From CAZJRQ01 sp964548535 (GTDB lineage: Bacteria > Bacillota > Clostridia > Oscillospirales > Ruminococcaceae), in contig CAZJRQ010000001.1 of assembly GCA_964548535.1 (NCBI GenBank), positions 1 to 64,000 of the forward strand: a DNA stretch of 64,000 bases, written 5' to 3'. Shown one piece after another: positions 1 to 8,009 of the stretch. The position numbers were made by a program, and so were the translations under genes. The notes under the pieces are model-generated. The model saw nothing but the letters and a program-made list of their open reading frames with translations. It did not search any database and had not been told where the DNA came from. Each line of letters begins with the position of its first letter. Positions within the stretch are counted from its first letter, which is position 1.

Positions 1-1364
1 CAGGCTTCTGGCCCGTCAAGTCCCGATTAAAGGAAGTAATCGACTATGCGGAGAATCCCGATAAAACCACCGATAAAAAGTTCTTGGACGAGGACTTGTG
101 GGTGGCGCTCCGTTATGTTGAGAACGACCAAAAGACAGACCAAACAATGTATGTGTCGGGTATCAACTGCCCGAAGCAGAGAGCCTACCAATGTATGATG
201 GCAACCAAACGGCGGTATGGAAAGCTCGGCGGCAACGTTGCTTATCACGGGTATCAAAGCTTTGTGGCAGACGAAGTCACTCCCGCCGAAGCGCACCGTA
301 TCGGTGTGGAAACGGCAAAGCGGATGTGGGGAGCAAATTACGAAGTAGTTGTTACCACCCATCTTAACACGGATAACATTCACAATCATTTCGTGATAAA
401 TTCCGTTTCTTTTAAGACGGGCAGAAAGTTTGAAAACCATATCCGTGACCACGTGGAGCTTCGGCAGATCTCCGATGCGGTCTGCAAGGAACACGGAAAG
501 TCCGTAATACCCTTTACGCATTTTTACGGTAATAAAAAGGAATATTGGATACGCAACTCCGGCAAGCTCACCCATCGGGATATGTTGCGTAGGGATGTAG
601 ACGAGGCACTTTCCAAATGCTGTACTTTTAAGGAATTTGAATATTACCTCAAATGCCTTGGATACAAATTTGAGCGTGATTTCCGTTATGAACACCCCAC
701 CGTTATAGCAGACGGGTGGAAACGGGCAGTGCGCATTTCAGGTCTTGGCGAAAAATACTCACGGGAGGCAATGCGGCAAAAGCTCGTTGCCAACCAACGT
801 CTGCCCGAACTGTATGTGCTTATAACGCCCAAATGGAAACGTGCGCCGCTGCTCAACTTTGAATACCAACTGCGGCAGGCACAGCGGAAAGATACGGTAC
901 AGTTATTATTTGAATTGTTTATTCAAATTTTGAAGCTCTGCACGGGTAGTAATATTCAAGAGGCAGATAACCGCCCACTCTCACCGATGATGCGGGCAGA
1001 GGTACAAAAGTTAGATAAATATATCGAGGAATACAAGCTCCTTTGCGACAACCACATTGAGTCGCCAAAGGAGCTTTTGTCATTTCAAGAGAACTTATCT
1101 GCCCGTATCTCTGAATTGGAGCAGGAACGGTATGCAGTTCGCTTAAAAATCCGCCGTGCTAAAACTCCCGAAGAAGATGTTGCTTTGAAGGCACAAGCCA
1201 AAGAAATCACCAAGCAAATCACACCCCTGCGAAAGCAGATGGATATTGCAAAACGCATAGAGGAGCATATTCCCAAAATTCACGAGCTTCTTGAGCAGGA
1301 ACGCAATATCGAAATAAAACGAAATAATTTGATTAAAAAGAAAGAACGAGGTTATGAACGATGA
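1..1364 (+). CDS. MOBP-type relaxase (mobilization nuclease), 5'-partial
   Basis: The reading frame is open from base 3 (GFWPVKSRLKEVIDYAENPD...), so the gene starts left of the window; the TTG at 84 is internal. The MobA/VirD2-type relaxase nicks the element's origin of transfer and pilots the strand during conjugative mobilization. The metal-binding histidine motif is visible as THLNTDNIHNHFVIN around bases 358-402. The C-terminal third (about bases 960-1350) is charged and helical, probably coiled coil. It overlaps the next gene by 4 bp (ATGA), implying translational coupling. Family assignment is confident; the exact MOB subfamily is inferred. Confidence 0.9.
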   Translation, partial: GFWPVKSRLKEVIDYAENPDKTTDKKFLDEDLWVALRYVENDQKTDQTMYVSGINCPKQRAYQCMMATKRRYGKLGGNVAYHGYQSFVADEVTPAEAHRIGVETAKRMWGANYEVVVTTHLNTDNIHNHFVINSVSFKTGRKFENHIRDHVELRQISDAVCKEHGKSVIPFTHFYGNKKEYWIRNSGKLTHRDMLRRDVDEALSKCCTFKEFEYYLKCLGYKFERDFRYEHPTVIADGWKRAVRISGLGEKYSREAMRQKLVANQRLPELYVLITPKWKRAPLLNFEYQLRQAQRKDTVQLLFELFIQILKLCTGSNIQEADNRPLSPMMRAEVQKLDKYIEEYKLLCDNHIESPKELLSFQENLSARISELEQERYAVRLKIRRAKTPEEDVALKAQAKEITKQITPLRKQMDIAKRIEEHIPKIHELLEQERNIEIKRNNLIKKKERGYER

Positions 1365-2218
1365 AAAACACCAAGAAAAATATCTTTATTGAGAAATTAC
1401 ACCCATTTGAGAACCACCCCTACAAGGTGCAGGACAACGAGGAAATGGAAAGCCTTGCCGAAAGCATTAAGGCGCACGGTGTTGTATCTCCCATTATAGT
1501 CCGACCACTTGAAAACACCACAGAGGAATATGAGATCATATCCGGTCACAGACGGGTTATGGCAAGCAGAAAGGCAGGGATTACAGAAGTCCCTGCCTTA
1601 ATTGTTTCCCTTGACCGTGATGCGGCGGCAATCGTGCTTGTGGACAGCAATCTACACCGTGAGCATATTCTGCCGAGCGAAAAAGCCTTCGCTTACAAGT
1701 TAAAAGCAGAAGCTTTGGCACACAAAGGATACCGCACAGATTTAACCTCGGTGCAAGTTGCACCGAGGTTGGCGACCGAGCAAATTGCGGAGGATGCAGG
1801 AACAAGTAAAGACACCATTAAACGATATATCCGTCTTACCAACCTTATCCCCGAAATTCTGCAATATGTGGACGAGGGGCGTATTTCCTTCACTCCCGCC
1901 GTTGAGCTTTCCTATCTCAATGAGCAGGAGCAGTACGACCTTTTGGAGCAGATGGAACTGAACGATTGTACTCCATCACTCTCGCAGGCGTGCCGATTTA
2001 AGAAGATGAGCCAAGAGCAAGGTTTGACCCCCGAAGTGATCGCCGCCGTTATGAGTGAAGAAAAAGCCAATCAGAGAGAAATGTTCAAAGTCCCAATGGA
2101 GCGCATACGCCAATATGTCCCTAACGCCAATGCAAAGCAGGCTGAGGATTTTGTTATGAAGGCTTGCGAGCATTACCGCAAATTCCTGATCCGTCAGCGC
2201 AACCGTGATGAAAGGTAA
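1361..2218 (+). CDS. ParB/Spo0J-like partition protein of the element
   Basis: 285 residues. The N-terminal ParB/Srx-type nuclease fold is recognisable: the ISGHRRVMASRKAG motif (about residues 60-73) corresponds to the conserved GxRR box that binds nucleotide in ParB proteins, preceded by ESIKAHGVVSPIIVRP. A helix-turn-helix follows (EQIAEDAGTSKDTIKRYIRL, about residues 139-158). On mobile elements such proteins are usually unlinked to a ParA, as here, and may act in maintenance or regulation rather than segregation. Start ATG 1361 overlaps the relaxase stop. A 27-bp palindrome lies inside the gene (see separate entry). Role inferred from family. Confidence 0.85.
   Translation: MKNTKKNIFIEKLHPFENHPYKVQDNEEMESLAESIKAHGVVSPIIVRPLENTTEEYEIISGHRRVMASRKAGITEVPALIVSLDRDAAAIVLVDSNLHREHILPSEKAFAYKLKAEALAHKGYRTDLTSVQVAPRLATEQIAEDAGTSKDTIKRYIRLTNLIPEILQYVDEGRISFTPAVELSYLNEQEQYDLLEQMELNDCTPSLSQACRFKKMSQEQGLTPEVIAAVMSEEKANQREMFKVPMERIRQYVPNANAKQAEDFVMKACEHYRKFLIRQRNRDER
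1744..1770. repeat. perfect 13-bp inverted repeat inside the ParB-like gene
   Basis: AACCTCGGTGCAA, one central G, then TTGCACCGAGGTT: a perfect palindrome of two 13-bp arms. It lies just before the helix-turn-helix codons, in a linker. It could be a protein binding site (a centromere-like or autoregulatory ParB site) or an RNA hairpin in the message. It does not match the Spo0J parS consensus TGTTTCACGTGAAACA. Confidence 0.7.
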
Positions 2219-2228
2219 GGTGAAATAT

Positions 2229-2501
2229 ATGCAAAAACGCACTTTTAATCCCATTATGTTTTCCCGAAAGGGTGAAGGGCGTATTGATGAAAATATCCCT
2301 ATCGACCTTTTGGAATACGTTACCCCAAGACCCGCAGAAGCACTTGATAATTCTAATTTCTGTTGTATTCCCACACAGTTAAGTGTTTCTGAAGAAATAA
2401 ACGGCACTATTTACGATGTAACCGGTGTCTTTACCGGTAAGATAGATAAGTCGTTGTTTCAGCAGTTCAAAGAACTGATACTTTCCGAAAACTTAGTATA
2501 A
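2229..2501 (+). CDS. small element-encoded protein of unknown function
   Basis: 90 residues from ATG 2229, which has AAGGTGA a few bases upstream; the in-frame GTG 2205 and ATG 2208 overlap the ParB-like gene and lack a ribosome binding site. The C-terminal half (TIYDVTGVFTGKIDKSLFQQFKELILSE) has a beta-strand, then a helix, reminiscent of the small TnpW-type proteins next to serine recombinases, but similarity is too weak to claim. No catalytic or membrane features are seen. Its position directly ahead of the recombinase suggests an accessory or regulatory role in the element. Confidence 0.6.
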   Translation: MQKRTFNPIMFSRKGEGRIDENIPIDLLEYVTPRPAEALDNSNFCCIPTQLSVSEEINGTIYDVTGVFTGKIDKSLFQQFKELILSENLV

Positions 2502-2520
2502 AACCGCATATTTGTTAAAC

Positions 2521-2575
2521 CACGACTGAGCATTGTATAATGGGCTTGCCCATTATATGATGCTCAGCTTTCGTG
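2521..2575 (+). promoter_or_regulatory. long hairpin upstream of the serine recombinase
   Basis: CTGAGCAT-TG-TATAATGGG (2526-2544) and CCCATTATA-TG-ATGCTCAG (2549-2567) form a 19-bp stem around a CTTG loop; in RNA the two central positions are G-U pairs. Outer CACGA (2521-2525) and TCGTG (2571-2575) can add five more pairs across a 3-nt bulge. The hairpin ends just before the AAAGGAG ribosome binding site of the recombinase, so it may control its expression or be a binding site for the recombinase. There is no T-run directly after it, so it is not a standard terminator. Confidence 0.75.
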
Positions 2576-2590
2576 AGAAAGGAGTTTATT

Positions 2591-4297
2591 ATGGCAACGA
2601 AAGCCGAGAGCAATGAAAAAATTACAGCATTATACTGCCGTCTGTCCGTTGAAGATATTAAGGACGACAACGGTAAAAAGAAAAGAAAGAAAGAAGATGA
2701 GTCGAACAGTATCAGCAATCAAAAGCAGATCCTTTCGGACTATGCTAAAAAGCACGGGTACACGAATACGATGTTTTTTGTGGATGACGGTATTTCGGGT
2801 ACGAGTTTTGACCGAAGCGATTTTAACCGTATGCACCGAATGGTGGAGGAAGGTAAAATCGGCACGATTATCGTAAAAGACCTTTCCCGGTTCGGGCGTG
2901 AGCATATCGAAGGAGACCGCCTTGCGGAAATCGTATATCCCACGCTTGGCGTTACCTTTATATCCATTCACGAAAACATCAACACCTCTACGGGCGAGGG
3001 AATGGAAATGCTGCCGTTTTACAATATATTCAACGAATGGTATGCGGCGCAGACCTCCAAAAAAATCCGTGCGGTATGGAAATCCAAGTCCGATAATGGA
3101 GAACGTGTTTCCTCTGCTGTAGCTTATGGTTACAAGAAATCCGATGACGATTCAAAGCAATGGGTTATTGATGAGCCTGCCGCAAAGGTGGTACGGCATA
3201 TCTTTCAGCTTTGTCTTGAAGGGTTGGGTGTCACCAAAATTGCTCGCCGTTTAGAAGCAGAAAAGATTTTAACGCCAACTGCCTATTACAACAGCATTGG
3301 AAGAAAAACACGGAACAAGGTCATTGATCCTTATCGTTGGTCTGAAAACAGCGTGGAGCATATTCTTTCCAATATGCAGTACACCGGCTGTACCGTAAAT
3401 TTTAAATCGAGTACCGTCAGCTTTAAGGTTCACAAAAACGTTTATAATTCTCCCGAAGATTGGGTTATCATACCCAACACGCAGGAAGCCATTATTGATA
3501 CGGATACTTGGGAGCGTGTTCAGGAGATAAAAAAGCACCGCCGCAGAAATACTGCGACGGGCAGAACGAGTATCTTTTCGGGGTTGGTGTATTGTGGGGA
3601 TTGCGGTTCAAGGTTGTATTTCTGTGCCGCCAAGAGCGTAAAGGAGCATCAAGAGTTTTACCGCTGTTCACAGTATAAAGAAAACAGAGGTAGTTGTTCC
3701 ATCCATTATATCCGCAACGTGGTACTTGAAAGAATGGTACTGAAACTCATACGGGAAGCGGCGGAATATATTACGGAATATGAACCGATTTTTCTTTATT
3801 TGTACGGAAAACAACACAAGCTTAACAAAGCCAACAATTTCAAAGCTGCAAAGCAGGAACTTGAAAAGAACAAAAAGCGTATTGCGGCACTTGATAAGTT
3901 GATTGAAGCAGCCTTTGAAAAGAATGTGCTTGGTACACTAAGGGACGATCTGTTTGAACGTATGACCTCCAATTATGAGCAGGAGCAAAGAGAACTGATA
4001 CAAGCGGTAGCCGAATTGGAACAGCGGCTTGCCAATGCAGAGCAGGACAATATCGACCTACGGGCATTTCTCTCTATTATCCGTAAATGCACCGACTTAA
4101 AGGAACTGACACCCGAACTCGTCAATCGGCTTATTACAAAGATTGAAATCTTTGATAGCACCAAAGACGAAAACGGCAAAAAGCACGTTCCTATTAAGGT
4201 ACACTTTATCGGTGTGGGTATTCTTGAAATTCCTGACACGCAGACAATTGTTGCGGCAAAAGAAGAAATCCGCAAGAATCCGCCAAGTGCGGCGTAA
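2591..4297 (+). CDS. large serine recombinase (site-specific integrase)
   Basis: 568 residues from ATG 2591, 6 nt after AAAGGAG; a GTG at 2573 lies inside the upstream hairpin and is unlikely. Resolvase catalytic domain at residues 10-160 with the nucleophile in YCRLS (Ser19), the FDRSDFNRM and VKDLSRFGR motifs, then a recombinase domain (about 175-310), a zinc ribbon (CGDCG...C...C, about residues 335-380), a coiled coil (about 415-490) and a DUF4368-like tail. Such enzymes catalyse integration and excision by double-strand breaks at short att sites with a 2-bp core. All catalytic landmarks are present, so it is probably active. Confidence 0.95.
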   Translation: MATKAESNEKITALYCRLSVEDIKDDNGKKKRKKEDESNSISNQKQILSDYAKKHGYTNTMFFVDDGISGTSFDRSDFNRMHRMVEEGKIGTIIVKDLSRFGREHIEGDRLAEIVYPTLGVTFISIHENINTSTGEGMEMLPFYNIFNEWYAAQTSKKIRAVWKSKSDNGERVSSAVAYGYKKSDDDSKQWVIDEPAAKVVRHIFQLCLEGLGVTKIARRLEAEKILTPTAYYNSIGRKTRNKVIDPYRWSENSVEHILSNMQYTGCTVNFKSSTVSFKVHKNVYNSPEDWVIIPNTQEAIIDTDTWERVQEIKKHRRRNTATGRTSIFSGLVYCGDCGSRLYFCAAKSVKEHQEFYRCSQYKENRGSCSIHYIRNVVLERMVLKLIREAAEYITEYEPIFLYLYGKQHKLNKANNFKAAKQELEKNKKRIAALDKLIEAAFEKNVLGTLRDDLFERMTSNYEQEQRELIQAVAELEQRLANAEQDNIDLRAFLSIIRKCTDLKELTPELVNRLITKIEIFDSTKDENGKKHVPIKVHFIGVGILEIPDTQTIVAAKEEIRKNPPSAA

Positions 4298-4305
4298 AAG
4301 AGAAA

Positions 4306-4335
4306 TACGGCGTAGCCTTAATCGGCTACACCGTA
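4306..4335. repeat. inverted repeat after the recombinase gene
   Basis: TACGGCGTAGCC (4306-4317) and GGCTACACCGTA (4324-4335) pair at 11 of 12 positions around a 6-nt loop. No T-run follows, so it is a poor intrinsic terminator. Its place between the recombinase and the chromosome makes it a candidate part of the element end. A second small inverted repeat, TTAGCCA-CCTC-TGGCTAA, follows at about 4357-4374. Confidence 0.5.
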
Positions 4336-4390
4336 TCTACATACCCCGACTGTCCTTAGCCACCTCTGGCTAATAAGCAGGATTTTTTTA

Positions 4391-5314
4391 TTATAGCTTG
4401 TTAAGATCATTGAGATCATAAGGCGTTTTCTGATAAACACAATAGTTAAGCCAATTTGCGTACATAAGGTTAGCGGAACAACTCCAGTTAAACAATGGCT
4501 CATTTTTTGGATTATTACCTGGGAAATAGTTTTCAGGTATTTGCACACTTTTAAGACCTTTTTCAACATCACGAAAATATTCATCTGCCAAAGTTTCACG
4601 GTCATATTCCCAGTGACCTAGCAAGAAAAACTGCCTTTCAGTCTTGTCACAAACAACATGTACACCAGCCTCGTAAGATTCCGCAACCACAATAAGATCC
4701 GATACTTTTTCGATATCTTCACGATGAATCTCTGTATGTCTAGAATGCGGACAGTGAAAAACATCACCAAATCCTTTTAAAATCTGACTTTCTGGAAAGT
4801 CTATATGATGCTTAAAATTGCCGAACATTTTGTTTTCTAAAGGATATTTTGGTATACCATAGTGATAGTTAAGTCCAGCCTGAGCACCCCAACAAATATG
4901 GATAGTTGAGTAAACATTTGTTTTCGACCAATCAAAAACTTCACAAAGCTCGCTCCAGTAATCAACGTCGGCAAATTCAAGATTTTCAACAGGTGCTCCT
5001 GTTATAATTAGACCGTCGTATTTGTTTTCTTTGATTTCATCAAAGGTTTTATAAAAAGCAAGCAAATGTTCCTGTGGAGTGTTTTTTGACACGTGATTCA
5101 TATGAACCAAATCAATATCGACGTGCAAAGGCGTGTTACTTAAAAGCCTTAGCAGTTGGGTTTCAGTAACAATTTTGTTAGGCATTAAATTTACAATAGC
5201 GACTTTTAAAGCACGAATATCCTGATGTTCAGCACGATTTGCAGGTATTACAAATATATTTTCATCCACAAGCGTGGAAAACGCTGGCAGATTATCTGGT
5301 ATTTTAATTGGCAT
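4391..5314 (-). CDS. metA: homoserine O-acyltransferase (probable O-acetyltransferase)
   Basis: 307 residues, the usual MetA length. Activates homoserine for methionine synthesis. The catalytic cysteine is in HICWGAQAG (Cys141) and the active-site HWEYDRETL motif is present. The acyl-pocket motif reads TGAPVENLEF: the glutamate at residue 110 corresponds to E. coli position 111, where glutamate (instead of glycine) is known to select acetyl-CoA over succinyl-CoA, so an acetyltransferase is predicted. ATG 5314 follows GGAAGGGGA. It lies directly beside the mobile element end and has its own promoter. No SAM riboswitch is seen in its short leader. Confidence 0.95.
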   Translation of the reverse strand: MPIKIPDNLPAFSTLVDENIFVIPANRAEHQDIRALKVAIVNLMPNKIVTETQLLRLLSNTPLHVDIDLVHMNHVSKNTPQEHLLAFYKTFDEIKENKYDGLIITGAPVENLEFADVDYWSELCEVFDWSKTNVYSTIHICWGAQAGLNYHYGIPKYPLENKMFGNFKHHIDFPESQILKGFGDVFHCPHSRHTEIHREDIEKVSDLIVVAESYEAGVHVVCDKTERQFFLLGHWEYDRETLADEYFRDVEKGLKSVQIPENYFPGNNPKNEPLFNWSCSANLMYANWLNYCVYQKTPYDLNDLNKL

Positions 5315-5351
5315 ATTAATTTCCCCTTCCGATTATTATAATCAAAACTTT

Positions 5352-5380
5352 ATTATAACACAAATTAGCTTATAATTCAA
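5352..5380 (-). promoter_or_regulatory. metA promoter
   Basis: On the minus strand: TTGAAT, 17-bp spacer, TATAAT, with an extended -10 (TGTTATAAT). It stands about 40 bp upstream of the metA start. Confidence 0.75.
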
Positions 5381-5398
5381 TAATTTTTGCTAATTAAA

Positions 5399-5989
5399 TT
5401 AGGTTTTTGCTAAGTTATTATCTTGTGACATCAAATCAGCTTTTAAAATTGCGTAATGTTTTGTGTCGCATAGCTGACCTGTATTAGTGAGAGCCGATTG
5501 TCTAAAAGTGCCTTCATATTTCATTGCGCATTTTAGCATTACTTTTCCTGATGCTGGATTATCAACATGGTGGTAGGCTGCTATTCTGTTAAAACCAACA
5601 TCTTTAAATAAGAATGCGATAATTGCTTTTAGGCATTCTGTCATGCACCCCTGTCCCCAAATTGATTTTGAAGAGCAGTAGCCTATCACTGCCTCATTAA
5701 TATCTGGATTGATGTTTACAACACTAATACTGCCCACGATTTCATTCATGCTTTTCATTTCGATTGCCCAATGATAGTAGTTGGGCTTGTTTGATTCGTT
5801 CTCCCATAGTCCACATAAATGTTTGCAGCTATTTGAATCTTTATGAGCCACCCATGTTAGATATTTAGCAACATCTGGGTCGCCGGCGTAGTTTTTGTAC
5901 ATGGATTCGCCGTCGGTATTTCTAAAAGGTCTTAGAGTAAATCTTTTTGTTTCTAAAACTTTCGTACCCTTGTGGGTTAGCTTATGCAT
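5399..5989 (-). CDS. GNAT acetyltransferase, RimJ/RimL type, behind an attenuator
   Basis: 196 residues from ATG 5989, which has AGGAGT 7-8 nt upstream; an ATG at 6022 has no ribosome binding site and lies at the attenuator terminator. Typical RimJ/RimL-like GNAT: LETKRFTLRPFRNTD start, WAIEMKSMNEIVGSISVV strand, the acetyl-CoA loop IWGQGCMTECLKA, and FNRIAAYHHVDNPASGKVMLKCAMKYEG at the C-terminus. Substrate unknown; such enzymes modify protein N-termini, small metabolites or antibiotics. The upstream leader ORF plus terminator makes an inducible resistance or stress role plausible, but that is inference. Confidence 0.9.
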   Translation of the reverse strand: MHKLTHKGTKVLETKRFTLRPFRNTDGESMYKNYAGDPDVAKYLTWVAHKDSNSCKHLCGLWENESNKPNYYHWAIEMKSMNEIVGSISVVNINPDINEAVIGYCSSKSIWGQGCMTECLKAIIAFLFKDVGFNRIAAYHHVDNPASGKVMLKCAMKYEGTFRQSALTNTGQLCDTKHYAILKADLMSQDNNLAKT

Positions 5990-6018
5990 AAAAATCACTC
6001 CTAAATGTAAAATAAGCA

Positions 6019-6054
6019 ACAAAAAAAGGTGTATCTGTTAGTCAGATACACCTT
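6019..6054 (-). terminator. attenuator terminator ahead of the GNAT gene
   Basis: On the minus strand a perfect 12-bp stem (AAGGTGTATCTG / CAGATACACCTT, 5-nt loop) is followed by TTTTTTGTT. It lies between the leader ORF (6089-6172) and the GNAT ribosome binding site, so it would stop transcription before the gene unless an alternative fold forms. GTCAGAT inside the leader ORF (codons 16-18) is complementary to ATCTGAC in the 5' arm and loop, a candidate antiterminator. Confidence 0.85.
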
Positions 6055-6088
6055 GAATTTCATCGTCAAAAAACAGCAGCAAGAAGCT

Positions 6089-6172
6089 TCACCAAGCTGT
6101 TTCCTCGTGAAAAACGGGAATCTGACGTGGCTTAAGCATGACCATATTTCTTAATGTTGTATAAAATTTCAT
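6089..6172 (-). CDS. 27-codon leader peptide of the GNAT attenuator
   Basis: ATG 6172 follows AAAGGCGG at good spacing; the ORF runs 27 codons (MKFYTTLRNMVMLKPR..., ending HEETAW) to TGA at 6089. It has its own promoter and is followed after 34 nt by an intrinsic terminator and then the acetyltransferase. Codons 16-18 (RQI) carry the sequence that can pair with the terminator's 5' arm. This is the layout of ribosome-mediated attenuation, as in antibiotic-inducible resistance genes. Translation of the ORF and the inducing signal are not shown by sequence alone. Confidence 0.7.
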   Translation of the reverse strand: MKFYTTLRNMVMLKPRQIPVFHEETAW

Positions 6173-6204
6173 GAGATTACCGCCTTTCGAATAATATTAT
6201 TATA

Positions 6205-6233
6205 AGCATATCATAAGTTGGGATATTTGTCAA
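6205..6233 (-). promoter_or_regulatory. promoter of the GNAT leader
   Basis: Minus strand: TTGACA, 17 bp, TATGCT; about 35 bp upstream of the leader-peptide start. A more distal TATAAT-like stretch lies closer to the ORF. Confidence 0.65.
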
Positions 6234-6323
6234 GTGTTATAGTATATTATTTGCTTACATTTTTTTGCACGAAAATTTGTGTATATTTTAGGTGTATTTT
6301 ATTTGTAATTTATCAAAAAACAA

Positions 6324-6352
6324 TTGACTTTTATAACATGCTGTAATATAAT
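6324..6352 (+). promoter_or_regulatory. promoter of the FAD oxidoreductase/glycosyltransferase operon
   Basis: TTGACT, 17 bp, TATAAT. It leaves a leader of about 75 nt before the start at 6435, in which no strong structure is seen. Confidence 0.75.
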
Positions 6353-6434
6353 TAAGTTAGTAATATTTAGAAAACGAGAAAAATTAATAAATATTATGTA
6401 TATAAAGATTAATTGCTAAGAAAGGACAAGAGAA

Positions 6435-8000
6435 ATGAAAAATGTAGTTATTATAGGAGCTGGTCCTGCAGGACTTACAGCAGCTGTTGAATTGTTAAAA
6501 GATAGCCGTGAAGATTTTAATGTTACAATACTTGAGGAATCTGGTGTGATTGGAGGAATTTCACAGACTGTTAGGTATAATGGCAATAGAATGGATATCG
6601 GTGGACATCGATTTTTCTCAAAAGACGAGGAAATTATGAATTGGTGGAAAGATATCATGCCGTTGCAGGGTTCTCAAGCTTATGATGATTTGGTTTTAAA
6701 TAGAGAGAAACCGCTTGAAGAGGGAGGTCCTGACCCTGAAACTGAAGATGTTGTAATGCTTGTCAGAGAGCGAGTTTCAAGAATTTATTATGACAGAAAA
6801 TTCTTTGATTATCCAATTTCTATGAAACCTCAAACTTTTAAAAATATGGGATTCTCAGCAACTATGAAGGCTGGATTTAGCTATTTAAAATCTTGTATTT
6901 TTAAGCTTCCTGAAACAAATCTTGAGAATTTTTACATAAATCGTTTTGGAAGAGTTTTGTATAGTATGTTTTTTGAGGGATATACTGAAAAGCTTTGGGG
7001 CAGACATCCTAGAGAAATTTCGGCAGATTGGGGCTCTCAGCGTGTAAAGGGTCTTTCTATACGTGCAATTATAAAGGATATGTTCTCTAAAGTTTTTGGC
7101 GGTAAAAAAGATTCCAAAGAGGTTGAAACTTCGCTTATAGAGCAGTTTTGGTATCCGAAATTCGGTCCAGGTCAGCTTTGGGAATTGGCTGCACAAAGGG
7201 TTACAGATAATGGCGGAGAAATTCTAATGAATCATGGTGTTTCAAGAATTATTTGCGATGATAAAAAAATCTCAGCAGTTTATTGCAATACGCCTGATGG
7301 AGAAAAAAGAATTGACGGTGATATTTTCATATCTACGATGCCAGTAAAGGATTTAGTGCATGGCATGGAGGGTAAGAATACCTGTCAGAAAATTAAAAAG
7401 CTTGCTGAAGGCCTTCCTTATCGTGATTTTGTTACTGTTGGTCTGTTGGTTAATAAGCTTAATTTAAAGAACGAAACTAACAAAAAAACACTTTCGAATA
7501 TCGTTCCTGACTGCTGGATTTACGTTCAGGATAAAGGCGTAAAACTTGGCAGAATTCAGATTTTTAACAACTGGTCACCATATCTTGTGAAAGATCCTGA
7601 GAATACAGTTTGGATTGGTCTTGAATATTTTTGTGCTGAGGGTGATGATTTCTGGAATATGACCGATGAGGAATGCATTGATTTTGCTACAAAGGAACTT
7701 GTTAAAATGGGTGTCATTGATTCTAACGAAGTTCTAGATTCACATCGTGAGCGCGTTAAAAAAGCGTATCCTGCATATTTTGATACATATAAGCATTTTG
7801 ATAGTATTATTAAATATCTTGATAAATATGAAAATTTGTATTGTATTGGAAGAAATGGTCAGCACAGATATAACAATATGGACCATTCAATGCTGACTGC
7901 TATTTATGCAGCGAATGCCATTAAAAGCGGAAATACAGACAAGTCTGAAATTTGGGAAGTAAACACCAAAAAAGAATATCATGAACAAAAAAGTGAGTAG
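6435..8000 (+). CDS. FAD-dependent oxidoreductase, UDP-galactopyranose mutase/amine oxidase-like
   Basis: 521 residues. N-terminal Rossmann motif VIIGAGPAGLTAAVELL (residues 4-20) and the second nucleotide-binding stretch MDIGGHRFFSKDEE place it in the FAD-dependent Glf/amine-oxidase superfamily (COG1232-like). The C-terminal part carries YCIGRNGQHRYNNMDHSMLTA, a typical FAD-contacting segment of sugar-linked members. ATG 6435 follows AAAGGACAAGAG. It is followed 9 bp later by a GT-C membrane glycosyltransferase, so a role in making or modifying a lipid-linked sugar is likely. The actual substrate is unknown; it is not a standard Glf by length or motifs. Confidence 0.8.
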   Translation: MKNVVIIGAGPAGLTAAVELLKDSREDFNVTILEESGVIGGISQTVRYNGNRMDIGGHRFFSKDEEIMNWWKDIMPLQGSQAYDDLVLNREKPLEEGGPDPETEDVVMLVRERVSRIYYDRKFFDYPISMKPQTFKNMGFSATMKAGFSYLKSCIFKLPETNLENFYINRFGRVLYSMFFEGYTEKLWGRHPREISADWGSQRVKGLSIRAIIKDMFSKVFGGKKDSKEVETSLIEQFWYPKFGPGQLWELAAQRVTDNGGEILMNHGVSRIICDDKKISAVYCNTPDGEKRIDGDIFISTMPVKDLVHGMEGKNTCQKIKKLAEGLPYRDFVTVGLLVNKLNLKNETNKKTLSNIVPDCWIYVQDKGVKLGRIQIFNNWSPYLVKDPENTVWIGLEYFCAEGDDFWNMTDEECIDFATKELVKMGVIDSNEVLDSHRERVKKAYPAYFDTYKHFDSIIKYLDKYENLYCIGRNGQHRYNNMDHSMLTAIYAANAIKSGNTDKSEIWEVNTKKEYHEQKSE

Positions 8001-8009
8001 GGGTATTAA

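Larger units (their letters stand above)
1..4345. mobile_element. right end of an integrative mobilizable element
   Basis: Four genes transcribed rightward (relaxase, ParB-like, small unknown, large serine recombinase) form a module typical of clostridial integrative mobilizable elements, in which the serine recombinase sits at one end. Codon use here is GC-rich (many GCG, CGG and CCC codons) compared with the AT-rich codons from metA onward, which supports foreign origin. The left end lies outside the window. The right boundary is not fixed; it must fall between the recombinase stop (4297) and the metA stop (4391), so the end given here is approximate. No target duplication can be checked with one end missing. 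Confidence 0.8.

Noticed and set aside
84..1364. TTG at 84 as relaxase start
   Set aside because: The frame is open and relaxase-like back to base 3 (GFWPVKSRL...), so the gene is cut by the window edge.
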